Shown here: positions 11,501-20,779 of the stretch, in pieces
Layout: each line of letters begins with the position of its first letter
Position numbering within the stretch: the first letter of the stretch is position 1
From: Rubripirellula tenax
Lineage (GTDB): Bacteria; Planctomycetota; Planctomycetia; Pirellulales; Pirellulaceae
Length of the DNA stretch: 64,000 bases
Direction: 5' to 3'
NCBI RefSeq assembly: GCF_007860125.1
Contig: NZ_SJPW01000003.1
Coordinates: 62,001-126,000, forward strand
Translations under genes and position numbers: made by a program
Notes under the pieces: generated by a model
Database searches by the model: none
Told to the model about the DNA's origin: nothing
What the model saw: only the letters and a program-made list of their open reading frames with translations

Positions 11501-14500
11501 CAATGAGAACCGCAACGGCCCCTACAACGACGCCAATTTCGAGGTCGGCGTCGACTGGTTCAATCCTCAATGGCTGCATCAGCAATTGATGGCCAACGAC
11601 GAATATCGGATTCGATTCGCCGACACGATCCAGTCGGCATTCTTCAATGACGGGCCGCTAAGCGTTTCGTCGATGACGACGAGACTGGATGATGAGGCGG
11701 CGAAAATTACAACTGCGGTGATTGCCGAATCGGCTCGCTGGGGCGATGCGAAAAGAGGGACCAACTCGCCTCGAACTCAGGCTGACTTCCTAAACGCAAT
11801 CGCGAACCTGCGAAACACCTACTTGCCGGCTCGCGAGCCGATTGTGTTGGACCAGTTCCGGAACACGACGCTGGTGCTCAAAGACAGCGCGGGTGACTAC
11901 AGCGTCGTTGTCCCGGCGCCACTGTTCCCGTCCGTCGCTGCGCCTCAGTTCCTGGCCAATGGCGAGCTACAACATGGTGGTGAAGTGCCGCCGGCCAGTT
12001 CGGTCGGCTTCCAATCAACGGGCGACTTGGTTTATTACATGACCGACGGCACCGACCCGCGATCGTTCGGCGGCGGCATCCATCCGGCCGCGCAAGTCTA
12101 CGATCCGCAGCTTGTCCAAGAAACCGTCGTCGCATCGGGTCAGGCTTGGCGGTTTCTCGATGACGGAACTGAGCCCACCGGCGAATGGACATCCGACGAC
12201 GGCGGTTTCAACGACTCGCTTTGGGGCACGGGCAATACGGAGTTTGGTTATGGCAACTCGCCAACCGCGACCCCGATTTCGTTGGGTCCTGATTCAAACA
12301 ACAAGTTCATCACCACTTACTTCCGTCGTTCATTCGATGTGGATCTCAGTGGGGGACCAGCCACCGCCGCAACCATCCGCGTTCGTCGCGATGACGGCGT
12401 GGCGATTTACGTCAACGGAGTCGAGGTCGTTCGCGATAACCTGCCGACCGGGACATTGACATCGACGACGCCTGCCAACACCGCGATCGGTGGCACGGAC
12501 GAGAGCACTTGGTACGATTTCCCGATCAATCCCGCGCTGCTTCGGGATGGCGCCAATTTGATCGCTGCGGAATTGCATCAAGTTTCCGCTAACAGTAGCG
12601 ACACGACTTTCGACGTCGAATTGTTGGTCAGCAAACCGACGTCTGCACCCATCACCGTCAGTGGCCCGATCAACTTGATCGCGAGAACGCTCGAAGCCGA
12701 CGGGACGTGGTCGGCCGCGGAACAGGCATCGTTTTTCATTCCGGTTGCGGCAGCTTCCGCGTCGAACTTGCGAGTCACCGAGGTCCATTTCAACCCGGCC
12801 GACGAGGGCGATCGAGAATTCATCGAACTGAAGAACATCAGCGCGGTACCGATTTCGCTTGCCGGTGTCCGTTTCACCGCAGGGATCACGTTTGATTTCG
12901 ACGACGGGTCGATCAGCCAACTCGGCCCCGGCGAAGTGGTTTTACTGGTTGTCGATCAGAACCTCTTTGAATCTTTCTATGGTACGACGCTGCCCGTCGC
13001 CGGCCAGTACAGCGGCAGCCTCAGTAATGGCGGCGAAACACTAACAATCCTGGCGGCGGATGACTCGACCATCCAATCGTTCACCTACGATGACAAGGAC
13101 GGTGATTGGCACGATTCGACCGACGGTGACGGGCCTTCGTTGACCGTGCTCAGCGCGTCGGGCGACTACGACTTGGGAACCAACTGGCGCCCCAGCTACG
13201 TGGTCGGTGGCACACCGGGTATCGACGAAAACGACAAACCGCTGGCATCGGCCGGTGGGCCTTACGTCGTTGCATCGGGGGGCACGATCACACTGGCCGG
13301 ATCGGGCAGCGACTATGACACCGATCAAACGCTGACGTTCGAGTGGGACTTTGATTTCGACGGCGCAACGTTCGACGTCGACGCGACCGGTCCGACCCCT
13401 TCGCAAACCTTTACCGGTTCGGGAACGCGCACAATCGCCGTGCGTGTGACGTACAACGGCACTCCCAACGAGTCGACGATTGCGACGGCATCGTTGGTCG
13501 TGACCGTCCCACAAGTCATCAAACGCAGCGTCGCCTACGCAAACGCGACCGCGGGGTACGGATCATCAACGCCGGCGGACAACATCATCGGCTTGCCGCC
13601 GGGGCAACCCGCGACGTCCGCTAACTTCACCAACTATGTCAACGGTCTGAACCGCGTCGTCATCGATATCGAAAATTCGACGGCGACAACATTGACCGCC
13701 GGCGACTTCGCATTCAAAGTCGGCAACTCCGAAGACCTGACCGAGTGGACCGATGCGCCGGCCCGCTTCCCATCGACGTCATCGTTGGTGGCGGGATGAA
13801 CGGGTCGAATCGAGTGGTCATCACGTGGGCGAACCGTGCGATCATGAACCAGTGGCTACAAGTCACGGTGCTTGCGTCGGGCAATGCCGGGTTGACGACT
13901 GATGATGTCTTCTATCTGGGCAATCAAGTCGGCGAAGTCACCGGCGGCGCGCTGGGCAGTCGCCTGCGAGTGACCTCGACCGACACGTTGGTGATTCGCG
14001 GAAATCAGTTGACTGCCCCTGGATCAGCCGGCATCGAAAATCCGCACGACCTGAACCGTGATGGCCGGGTGACATCGACGGACACTTTGATCGTGCGAGG
14101 AAACCAAGTCATCCAGGGACTGTTGATGATGACCGCGCCACAACCGCTGGCGCCGCCCCAGCAAGGTGATGCACTCACGGCGACGAATCCGGTCCAACAG
14201 AATCCGGTCGAGCAAGTCATCGCCAGCACGATCCCCGTTTCGCCCGTCGAAACCGAAGTCGTCGAAACCGAAAACACCGCGCCGACGCGGCGCGAGTACA
14301 GACAAGCGGTATCTACCGGCTACCGGCTACCGACAACTGCGAATGCAACTGATTGCCCTGCGTCGGGTGGATTTGCGACTAGCGATGGAAACCCGACGCG
14401 ACGTAACCGCCCGCTTTCGAGATTTCCAACGTGAATCGGTCCAATCGCTGGAGGCCGTTGACGCGTTCTTTGCCAATTTGAAAGCCGAAATCAGCGGACT

Positions 14501-14510
14501 GAATCGATAG
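8553..14510 (+). pseudogene. Giant CotH/lamin-tail/PKD/dockerin surface protein, broken by a TAG and frameshifts
   Basis: About 1,980 codons of one secreted protein read across three interruptions. The TTG start (8553) gives an Arg-rich leader ending RLEPRVAMAA, the LEPR-type N-terminus typical of planctomycete surface proteins. Domains in order are: lamin-tail domain (IISEFLASNSGG...), PA14-like segment (SVGVNSDDGFGL type), chitobiase-like IRYTTDGSTPT, CotH-kinase-like region (LRIRGGFSRGDF, LYLDGQYWGIYQTQER), a second chitobiase/PA14-like part, another lamin-tail domain, PKD-like DFDFDGATFD, and two dockerin-type Asp loops (NRDGRVTSTDTL). Lesions: an in-frame TAG at 9600-9602 inside the PA14 domain (same frame resumes at once); a one-base loss near 13755-13770, after which PIDVIVGGG continues in another frame; a second shift between about 14290 and 14400, after which SLEAVDAFFANL is read. 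Either a decayed gene or an error-prone stretch of the assembly. Confidence 0.8.
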
Positions 14511-14540
14511 CGACGACGATTTCGATTACCTTCTAACGTT

Positions 14541-15199
14541 ATGAAGAACATCATGAACCAACACTTTTGCTTGACAGCGCTGCTGCTTTTGTTTGCTATG
14601 CCCGCTAGGTCGGACGCCGACGTCGTCATCGCCTTCGATCCGACCGGAAGCATCGACGCGACCATTCGGCAAGCCGCGAACCAGAAGCTGAACTTTTTCG
14701 TCAGCAGCGACGCTGACGACAGGGTGCGGGGCATCGACATTGGTTTCCGTTTCCGGCGGCAACGAACATCAGCGAAAGCGATATCGGCACGACGGCGCCC
14801 CATGACCGCGGTTTCTTTGCCGACACCAACCTGAGCAACTCGACCGTCTCGGCTTTTCCATAGGGCGACTCCATCGAAGTTTTTGTCAACCAAGAACTGA
14901 CCAGTGTCCAGACCCTCGGCGCATCGCCTCAGCGATGGTTCGAGTTGACGATCGACGCATCCTCGCTTGCGATCGGCGACTACGCCATCTCGCTGGCCCC
15001 CAGCACTCCCGGTTTCAACACGGACCAGATCGACCTTCAGACCGGATTGCCCGTCCGCATCGACCAGGTGAACACGACGTTCAATCTTTCGGTCGCTGCG
15101 GTACCGGAACCGTCAGCGGTTGCTTTCGTCGCCGTTACAGGATTCGCATTCCTTTGCCGCACTCGACGCCGTAAGTCTGCCGCAACCGTCGCGGAATGA
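14541..15199 (+). pseudogene. PEP-CTERM secreted protein, broken by a frameshift and a TAG
   Basis: The N-terminus (MKNIMNQHFCLTALLLLFAM, cut after the AxS-type site) is a good signal peptide, followed by DADVVIAFDPTGSI. Near 14745-14760 the coding sense moves to another frame (NISESDIGTTAPHDRGFFAD), which then meets an in-frame TAG at 14861-14863. It resumes as GDSIEVFVNQELTSV and ends in the sorting signal AAVPEPSAVAFVAVTGFAF plus an Arg-rich tail. PEP-CTERM tails direct proteins to an exosortase/archaeosortase for processing at the envelope. The gene starts 30 bp after the broken CotH/dockerin gene and shares its pattern of damage. Its 3' end overlaps the convergent gene by 65 bp. The function of the body of the protein is not recognisable. 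Confidence 0.75.
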
Positions 15200-16085
15200 A
15201 GTAGGCAATCATTCCGATCGCGACGATCCAAATCGTACCGGGTTCCGGTACCGCTGCACTCGTGTGACTGAACGTGACAAATTCGCTTGTCGGATTCAGA
15301 GCGGCACCGTCGCGTCCTTGGACACCCATGCGTTGGCCGAAAAAGGCGTTGCTGCCGGCGAACGAAAATGTCTGCGTGGGTTGAACGTTGCGGTCGTAGA
15401 AAAACGTCGCCCTGGATTGTAAATCTCTGATCGTCAGGTCAATGACGCTCCATTCATTTGACCCGGTTTTCTCGGCCGTATAGTCGATCTCAAAAGGGTT
15501 GGATCGCAGATCAGCCCCGTTGCCCCGCGTATCGAACACGTCCAAGCCAACGTAGCGTCCTTCAATCGAAAACGAGTTGGCTTGATTGACCGGCCTAACG
15601 TCGTCAACCAAAACGTAGTCATTGAAGTCCGGAAAAAATCGCACAAACCCACTTTCATTGTCAGGTTGGGTTATCCCTCGATCCCAAACGACGCCAAACC
15701 CGGATTGAAGGCCCCCACCGGCTGAATCTGAGAATCCAAACCTTGCCACTTCTTGGGCAAAGGCGGCGCCGGGCAACGTGAACTGCAATTGAGTTTGAAT
15801 CGAGATCCGATCACCGACGCCGAACGAGCGGCCAGGCGAACCATCCAATGCGCCCGTCACGTGATACGTGGGGTCCGCGGATACAACGCCTCCCTTGGTT
15901 GTGAATCCGGTTGTATTGGGGCGCACTGCGACTTGCCCACCACCAACCCAGTTCACGTTGTTGCTTAGCGGTGCATTCGAATAACCTTCGGCCGCCGTGT
16001 AGCTGGTGCTGAATATGACGCCGCCATGCACGTGCGCCATGCCGATAATGCTTGACATGAAGACAACAAACGTACGAACCCACAT
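15135..16085 (-). CDS. PEP-CTERM sorted secreted protein of unknown function
   Basis: A 316-residue secreted protein. It has a signal peptide (MWVRTFVVFMSSIIGMAHVHGG), a body with no recognised domain that looks beta-rich (many Gly, Asn, Thr and aromatic residues), and a C-terminal PEP-CTERM signal: AAVPEPGTIWIVAIGMIAYF followed by RRLRQ. About 14 residues follow the basic cluster, longer than usual; this extension lies in the 65-bp overlap with the 3' end of the convergent damaged gene. The original stop may have been lost and the frame run into its neighbour. The matching exosortase is not in this window. Intact, unlike the adjacent PEP-CTERM gene. Confidence 0.75.
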   Translation of the reverse strand: MWVRTFVVFMSSIIGMAHVHGGVIFSTSYTAAEGYSNAPLSNNVNWVGGGQVAVRPNTTGFTTKGGVVSADPTYHVTGALDGSPGRSFGVGDRISIQTQLQFTLPGAAFAQEVARFGFSDSAGGGLQSGFGVVWDRGITQPDNESGFVRFFPDFNDYVLVDDVRPVNQANSFSIEGRYVGLDVFDTRGNGADLRSNPFEIDYTAEKTGSNEWSVIDLTIRDLQSRATFFYDRNVQPTQTFSFAGSNAFFGQRMGVQGRDGAALNPTSEFVTFSHTSAAVPEPGTIWIVAIGMIAYFIPRRLRQTYGVECGKGMRIL

Positions 16086-16449
16086 AGCGCACCCCAGTAA
16101 GAAAATGTGTCGTTTCGATAGTCAAGAGACGGAACAATCCGTCCCGAACGGGTATGATCTTATGCGACACCGCCATGCTTAGGGGCAGTAAGACGCGAAA
16201 CGGATCATTGCAGACAAAAATGAACCCGAAATCGATTGAGAGAGCACTCGTGACCTCGTAGCCCGGTGATGATGTGCCGGGAACCGCCTCAAAAATTGCG
16301 GTGACTTCATAGCTTGTTCAACGATTCGACCAGAGCAATGGACATGCGATCCCCTCGTCCTTCCATCCGATTTCGGGCATTGAAGGGGCAGCGGTGAAGC
16401 GCTAGGCTAGAGGCGCCGTCGCCGTCCGTTTCCAACGACCCACCATTGC
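16086..16449. other. Divergent intergenic region, no gene seen
   Basis: About 365 bp between the minus-strand PEP-CTERM gene and the plus-strand transporter. It should hold both promoters. A small CCCGG...CCGGG hairpin lies near 16262-16283. No other structure or coding sequence was recognised. Confidence 0.45.
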
Positions 16450-17841
16450 ATGATGCATCTACTTGCCTCCGCTATCGAACAAACGCCAATCGAGCCGCAA
16501 TCGGCGGGCGTCATGTTGCTGTTTGCCGCGGTGATGATGGCGACCTATGTGGGCGTCGCGGTCGAACGATACCACAAGACTGTCGCGGCGCTGTGCGGCG
16601 CGATTGTCTTGATTGCGCTCAGCCTGCTACTCGGGCTGTTCGAGTTCCCGAAAGTCTATGACTTCCTGAAAGAAGACCTGAACATTTTTGGTGTCATCAT
16701 CGGCACCGGGATTTTGGTGGATGTGGTCGGCAAGAGCGGGTTGTTCCACTTCATCAGCATGTGGATCGTCCGGTTGACGGGCGGTCGAGCGGCGACGCTG
16801 TTTTTAACGCTTTGCATCGTCACCTTTTTGTTCGTGGCGGTGCTGACGATCGTGCCAGCCATGTTGATCCTTAGCTCTCTGGTCCTGGTGATCTGCCGCT
16901 CGCTCGGTTACAAGCCGGCGCCGTTGATGTTGAGTGTTGCAATCTGTGCCAACAGCGGCGCGATCGCGACGTTCGCAAGCGGACTGCCCAACATCATGGT
17001 CGGAACGGCGGCCGAGATCCCCTACATGCAGTTCTTGCAAGTGTCGTTGCCCTACGCCGTGATCAGCTTATTGATCGCGATCGCGGTGCTGCGAATCTTG
17101 TTTCGCAACGACTTACCGTGGAAACAAACCGCCGAGGAAAAAGAAGAACTACGTTTGCAGATCGAAACATTCGATCCTTGGGCGATGGTCGAAGACCGTA
17201 AGGTGCTCTATCGCAGCGGTTCGATCCTGATGGCCACCGTGGTCGGCTTCGTGTTCGCACAGCAACTGGGCGTTGGAATGGATTTCATCGCCATGGTCGG
17301 TGCCACCGCGGCGTTGATGTTTGCCGGAAAAGGCGTCGAGGATGCCATCGGGAAAGTGAACTGGACGGTGATCATGTTTTTCATGGGGCTGTTTATCATC
17401 ATCGGCTGCGTCAAACAAACCGGTGCTCTTGCATTCGTCGCCGAACAGGTCGTCGATCTGTCCGGAAATCGAATGGAATTGTTGATTCCGTTGCTGGGCG
17501 TTTTTTCGGCCGTCGCCAGTTCGATCGTCGACAATATTCCTGTTGCGGCGACGTTGATCCCCATCGTCCAAGACATCTCGACCAGCCCCGACGTGCCGGC
17601 CGAACCACTATGGTGGACGTTGATCCTTTGTTGCAATTTGGGCGGCAACGGAACGCCGATCGGTTCCATATCGTGTGTGATCGCCATCTACGCGCTCAAG
17701 CGAGAAGCAAATCAACACATCGGCTGGGGCACGTTCTTGAAGCTGGGCGGAACGATCATGTTGCTGCAAGTCATTGGAGCGATCCTCTATGTGACGCTGG
17801 CTTACCAAAACAACATGATCCCAAGCTTGTCGCACCCGTGA
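16450..17841 (+). CDS. SLC13/ArsB/NhaD-type ion transporter
   Basis: A 463-residue inner-membrane protein with about eleven or twelve hydrophobic segments. It is of the ion-transporter superfamily that contains arsenite pumps (ArsB), NhaD sodium/proton antiporters, citrate carriers and the P protein. Features supporting this are the paired repeats with discontinuous helices: FGVIIGTGILVDVVGKSGL and VAICANSGAIATFASGLPN in the first half, and VIMFFMGLFIIIGC and SSIVDNIPVAATLIP with LGGNGTPIGS in the second. The substrate cannot be told from sequence; an anion or Na+/H+ exchange are both possible. Start at ATG 16450 or the next ATG. A universal stress protein gene follows after 75 bp and is probably cotranscribed. 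Confidence 0.8.
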   Translation: MMHLLASAIEQTPIEPQSAGVMLLFAAVMMATYVGVAVERYHKTVAALCGAIVLIALSLLLGLFEFPKVYDFLKEDLNIFGVIIGTGILVDVVGKSGLFHFISMWIVRLTGGRAATLFLTLCIVTFLFVAVLTIVPAMLILSSLVLVICRSLGYKPAPLMLSVAICANSGAIATFASGLPNIMVGTAAEIPYMQFLQVSLPYAVISLLIAIAVLRILFRNDLPWKQTAEEKEELRLQIETFDPWAMVEDRKVLYRSGSILMATVVGFVFAQQLGVGMDFIAMVGATAALMFAGKGVEDAIGKVNWTVIMFFMGLFIIIGCVKQTGALAFVAEQVVDLSGNRMELLIPLLGVFSAVASSIVDNIPVAATLIPIVQDISTSPDVPAEPLWWTLILCCNLGGNGTPIGSISCVIAIYALKREANQHIGWGTFLKLGGTIMLLQVIGAILYVTLAYQNNMIPSLSHP

Positions 17842-17916
17842 CCCGAAGCGGATGCCCAATGCGGAAACACGTGCGACACTTCCACCTGCCCTGACGATAG
17901 AAAAACGATCTCCACC

Positions 17917-18864
17917 ATGACAAACGAATCTGATTCGAACGAAATCGACCGTGATGTCAACGCGTCGATGCGGATGTTCGAAAAATCCAAAGTTGGTACT
18001 GCGCCGGCGATCGCGCCGATCAAACCGGCGCGAGTGTTGTTGGTGCTGGACGGTTCACCACAAGACGTGACGTCGATCGATGCGGCGTCGTATCTTCGCG
18101 AGACTTTCAATGTCGAAACGATCGTGTTGGATGCGAAAGAACGAATCGAAGGCAACGCATCCGATCATGCGATCGAAGCCGCCGCCCAAGTGATCGGCGC
18201 ACGGCCGATCAAGCGGGGCGAGGGCGACTCGTACGATGAAATTTTGGCGGCAGTCGACGCGCACGAAGTCGACTTGGTCGTGTTGCCATGCCCGTTCGGC
18301 CGATCGTTCGAAAAAATCGGTTCAGACAGCGCCGGAACGGTAATCGACGTGATGCTGACACGATGCCCGGTGCCGATGCTGATCATTCGCCGCGACGACC
18401 AAAGACTAAGGCAATGCGTCGATCAAGTCCGTTTGGTTCTAAGCGGCGAATGCGACTTCGAAACACGTGCGGCGGGATGGGCGTTCGGTCTGGCAGGTGA
18501 CGGCGCGACGGTGACGCTGAATCTGGTGATCGAAAAAGAACAGTACGAAAACGTCCGCGCCATCGTCGAAGCAATGCAACCGGGGCTATCGATGGACCTA
18601 GAACAGTTTTCCGATGCGATGACCAAGACGCATCAATCGCTCCACGGCGCGATGGCGAAAACGGCCGCGGCAAACGGAATGACGTACAGCCTGCTTCCGC
18701 AGGCCGGCGAAGTTGCACCGCCCAACGCGCTCGACGAGTCATCGCAAATGCTGTTGGTGATGGCGGACGAAGTCGACGACCGCTTTTCACAAGGCTTCGT
18801 CCAAGACCGTATCCGGCGCAGCCCGCATCCGGTGTTGGTCGTGCCGGGGCACGTGCCCAGCTAA
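17917..18864 (+). CDS. Universal stress protein (UspA-like), probable tandem domain
   Basis: A 315-residue cytoplasmic protein. The first ~165 residues resemble a Usp domain: the hydrophobic first strand ARVLLVLDGSPQD, then VDLVVLPCPFGRS and the C-terminal strand RCPVPMLIIRRD. The second half repeats the pattern more loosely, ending in PHPVLVVPGH. The ATP-binding GxxGxxxS loop is poorly kept, so nucleotide binding is uncertain. It follows the ion transporter by 75 bp on the same strand. Usp domains are often paired with SLC13/antiporter proteins, so a role in controlling the transporter is plausible, but this is inference. Confidence 0.7.
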   Translation: MTNESDSNEIDRDVNASMRMFEKSKVGTAPAIAPIKPARVLLVLDGSPQDVTSIDAASYLRETFNVETIVLDAKERIEGNASDHAIEAAAQVIGARPIKRGEGDSYDEILAAVDAHEVDLVVLPCPFGRSFEKIGSDSAGTVIDVMLTRCPVPMLIIRRDDQRLRQCVDQVRLVLSGECDFETRAAGWAFGLAGDGATVTLNLVIEKEQYENVRAIVEAMQPGLSMDLEQFSDAMTKTHQSLHGAMAKTAAANGMTYSLLPQAGEVAPPNALDESSQMLLVMADEVDDRFSQGFVQDRIRRSPHPVLVVPGHVPS

Positions 18865-18935
18865 ACAACAACCGGATGCGACGGAGCCATTTTCGCCCGA
18901 ACGAAAATCAGCCTTGGCTTTCCGTCCCCGTTCGT

Positions 18936-20498
18936 TTAGCCGGCCACTTCAGGACGTTGCGGGCGTTTGGGACGAGAATCATCTTCTTGGTTGCGGCCGA
19001 AACCGCCGCGTCCTCCACCGGGACCACCACGGTCTCCCCCCGGTCGTCCGCCGAAACCGCCACCTTCACCGCCTGGTCGTCCACCGAATCCACCACGGTC
19101 TCCGCCAGGACGTCCACCACCGAATCCGCCTCGGCCGCCGCCCTCACTGGGTGCATCCGATTTCGCAATGACGTTGTCGGCCGGATCGACCGTTTCGTTT
19201 TCGTCCATCACGCAGTACAGATGCTTGTTGCTGCGCAGAAGGATACGGCCGTCGCTGATCGCCGGTGTACCGCCGAACGTTTCTTTCTCGGTCGTCACCA
19301 AGTTAACGCTCAATTGCTTGGGTTCGTCGCCCAGTTCGAACACGAACATCTGGCCCGCCCCGTTGAGGTAGTACATTTTTTCGTTCGCGATCACGGGCGA
19401 CGGATAGTCCAGTGATCCGAATCCGCCACCGGTGCTAGCGACGCCTTCCAGGCGTGCTTGGCCGATCTTGTCGCCCGATTTCGCGTCCACGGTGGTGACG
19501 ACTCCGTTGGCAACCAAATAGACTCGCGACTTGTACCCGACCGGCGAAGCAAACCGAGTCGTTTCTTGGCCGCTCCACAACACCGCGGCGTCACTGGTGT
19601 CGCCCGAGCCACCGACTTTGACGGCGACACTGCCGCCACCGCGTCCGGTGAATGAATACGCCACACCGTCGATGACAACCAAACTGGATTGCGACTGTTC
19701 CGCGCCGGTCGCTTCGCTGTACCAACGCAGCTTGCCGTCGCTGGGATCGAGGCCCCAGAGTTCTTTGGCCACGCCCATCACCAAGTCCGTTCGCGAGTCG
19801 TCGACTGGCACCAGAGTCGGCGTCGCCCACATTCCGTCCAGCCCCGACGCTTCTTGCCGCCATCGCTCGCGACCGGTCGCTTTATCCAGCCCGACAACGG
19901 ACTGGCTTTCCGCCGAAGCGGTCACAATCACCAAGTCACCGTGTACGACGGGACTGGACGACGAACCCCATTTCCACGGATCGGACTCGCTGCCGACGTT
20001 GACATTCCACAACGCATTGCCGTCGAGATCGAAGGCGTGCACGCCACCTTTTCCGAAGAACGCAAAGACCCGTTCACCGTCCGAAACGGGAGTGTGCGAC
20101 GCATACCCGTGCGCCGTGACGCCGATGCCCGAGTAGGGATCTTCCGGCAACGTGGCGGCAACGTCTTTCTGCCACAACTTGGCACCAGTCGCGATGTCAA
20201 AGCAAACCAAGTGGCGAACCAAATCGTTGATGTCGCCAGGCGATTCACGCTCGAGGCCGTAGCCGGAATAGCAAGTCACAAAGACTCGATTGCCGACGAC
20301 GATCGGGCTGGAAACGCCCGAGCCGGGCAATTCGACTTTCCAGCCGATGTTGGCACTGGGGGACCACTGCGTCGGCAGCGATTCGGTGTCTTGGCTGACA
20401 CCGGACCCGTCGGCGCCGCGAAACGACGGCCAATCGTCAGCGTAGGCAGTTGTTGTAAACGCGGCCAAGGCGAACGTCGCCAATAGTCTTGGTTTCAT
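18936..20498 (-). CDS. Secreted PQQ-type beta-propeller protein with a glycine/arginine-rich tail
   Basis: A protein of about 520 residues. Translation most likely starts at MKPRLLATFALAAFTTTAYA (20498), a signal peptide; an upstream in-frame start at 20552 would bury it. The body is a quinoprotein-type beta-propeller of the BamB/PQQ-repeat kind, with repeated blades such as VVGNRVFVTCYSG, LVCFDIATGAKLWQKD, VVHGDLVIVTASAES and GLDKATGRERWRQ. No catalytic residues for PQQ were identified, so it is probably a binding or scaffold propeller of a type common in planctomycetes. The last ~65 residues are repeats of RGGFGG/GRPGG, a low-complexity tail that may bind envelope polymers. Convergent with the Usp gene. 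Confidence 0.8.
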   Translation of the reverse strand: MKPRLLATFALAAFTTTAYADDWPSFRGADGSGVSQDTESLPTQWSPSANIGWKVELPGSGVSSPIVVGNRVFVTCYSGYGLERESPGDINDLVRHLVCFDIATGAKLWQKDVAATLPEDPYSGIGVTAHGYASHTPVSDGERVFAFFGKGGVHAFDLDGNALWNVNVGSESDPWKWGSSSSPVVHGDLVIVTASAESQSVVGLDKATGRERWRQEASGLDGMWATPTLVPVDDSRTDLVMGVAKELWGLDPSDGKLRWYSEATGAEQSQSSLVVIDGVAYSFTGRGGGSVAVKVGGSGDTSDAAVLWSGQETTRFASPVGYKSRVYLVANGVVTTVDAKSGDKIGQARLEGVASTGGGFGSLDYPSPVIANEKMYYLNGAGQMFVFELGDEPKQLSVNLVTTEKETFGGTPAISDGRILLRSNKHLYCVMDENETVDPADNVIAKSDAPSEGGGRGGFGGGRPGGDRGGFGGRPGGEGGGFGGRPGGDRGGPGGGRGGFGRNQEDDSRPKRPQRPEVAG

Positions 20499-20779
20499 GA
20501 CGGATCTCTTTTGGAACAGAAGTTGAAGAACTCGGATCTTTGTCGGCACCAAAATTCATGGGACACGCTCGGACAAAGTTTATCCGAAAACGGTTTCCTT
20601 CGAACGGTGCCCCCATATGATCGCATGAAAGACGATCGAAACTCCTATCCACCGGGACAACCGATCCGGTATCGTAAACACAGTCCCATGTGGGACGGTC
20701 GCTGCGAGACGGACATCGCCAACATCAACGACCGCCATACGGTTGGCCGGCAAACTCGCGAATACGGAAACCACCCTTC

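Noticed and set aside
9600-14863. Stop-codon recoding (amber readthrough) for both TAG codons
   Set aside because: Each gene also has frameshifts, which recoding of TAG cannot repair. Decay or sequence error is simpler.
18990-19130. Short tandem repeats suggesting a CRISPR or satellite array
   Set aside because: They are codons for Gly/Arg-rich repeats inside an intact gene. There are no unique spacers of constant length.
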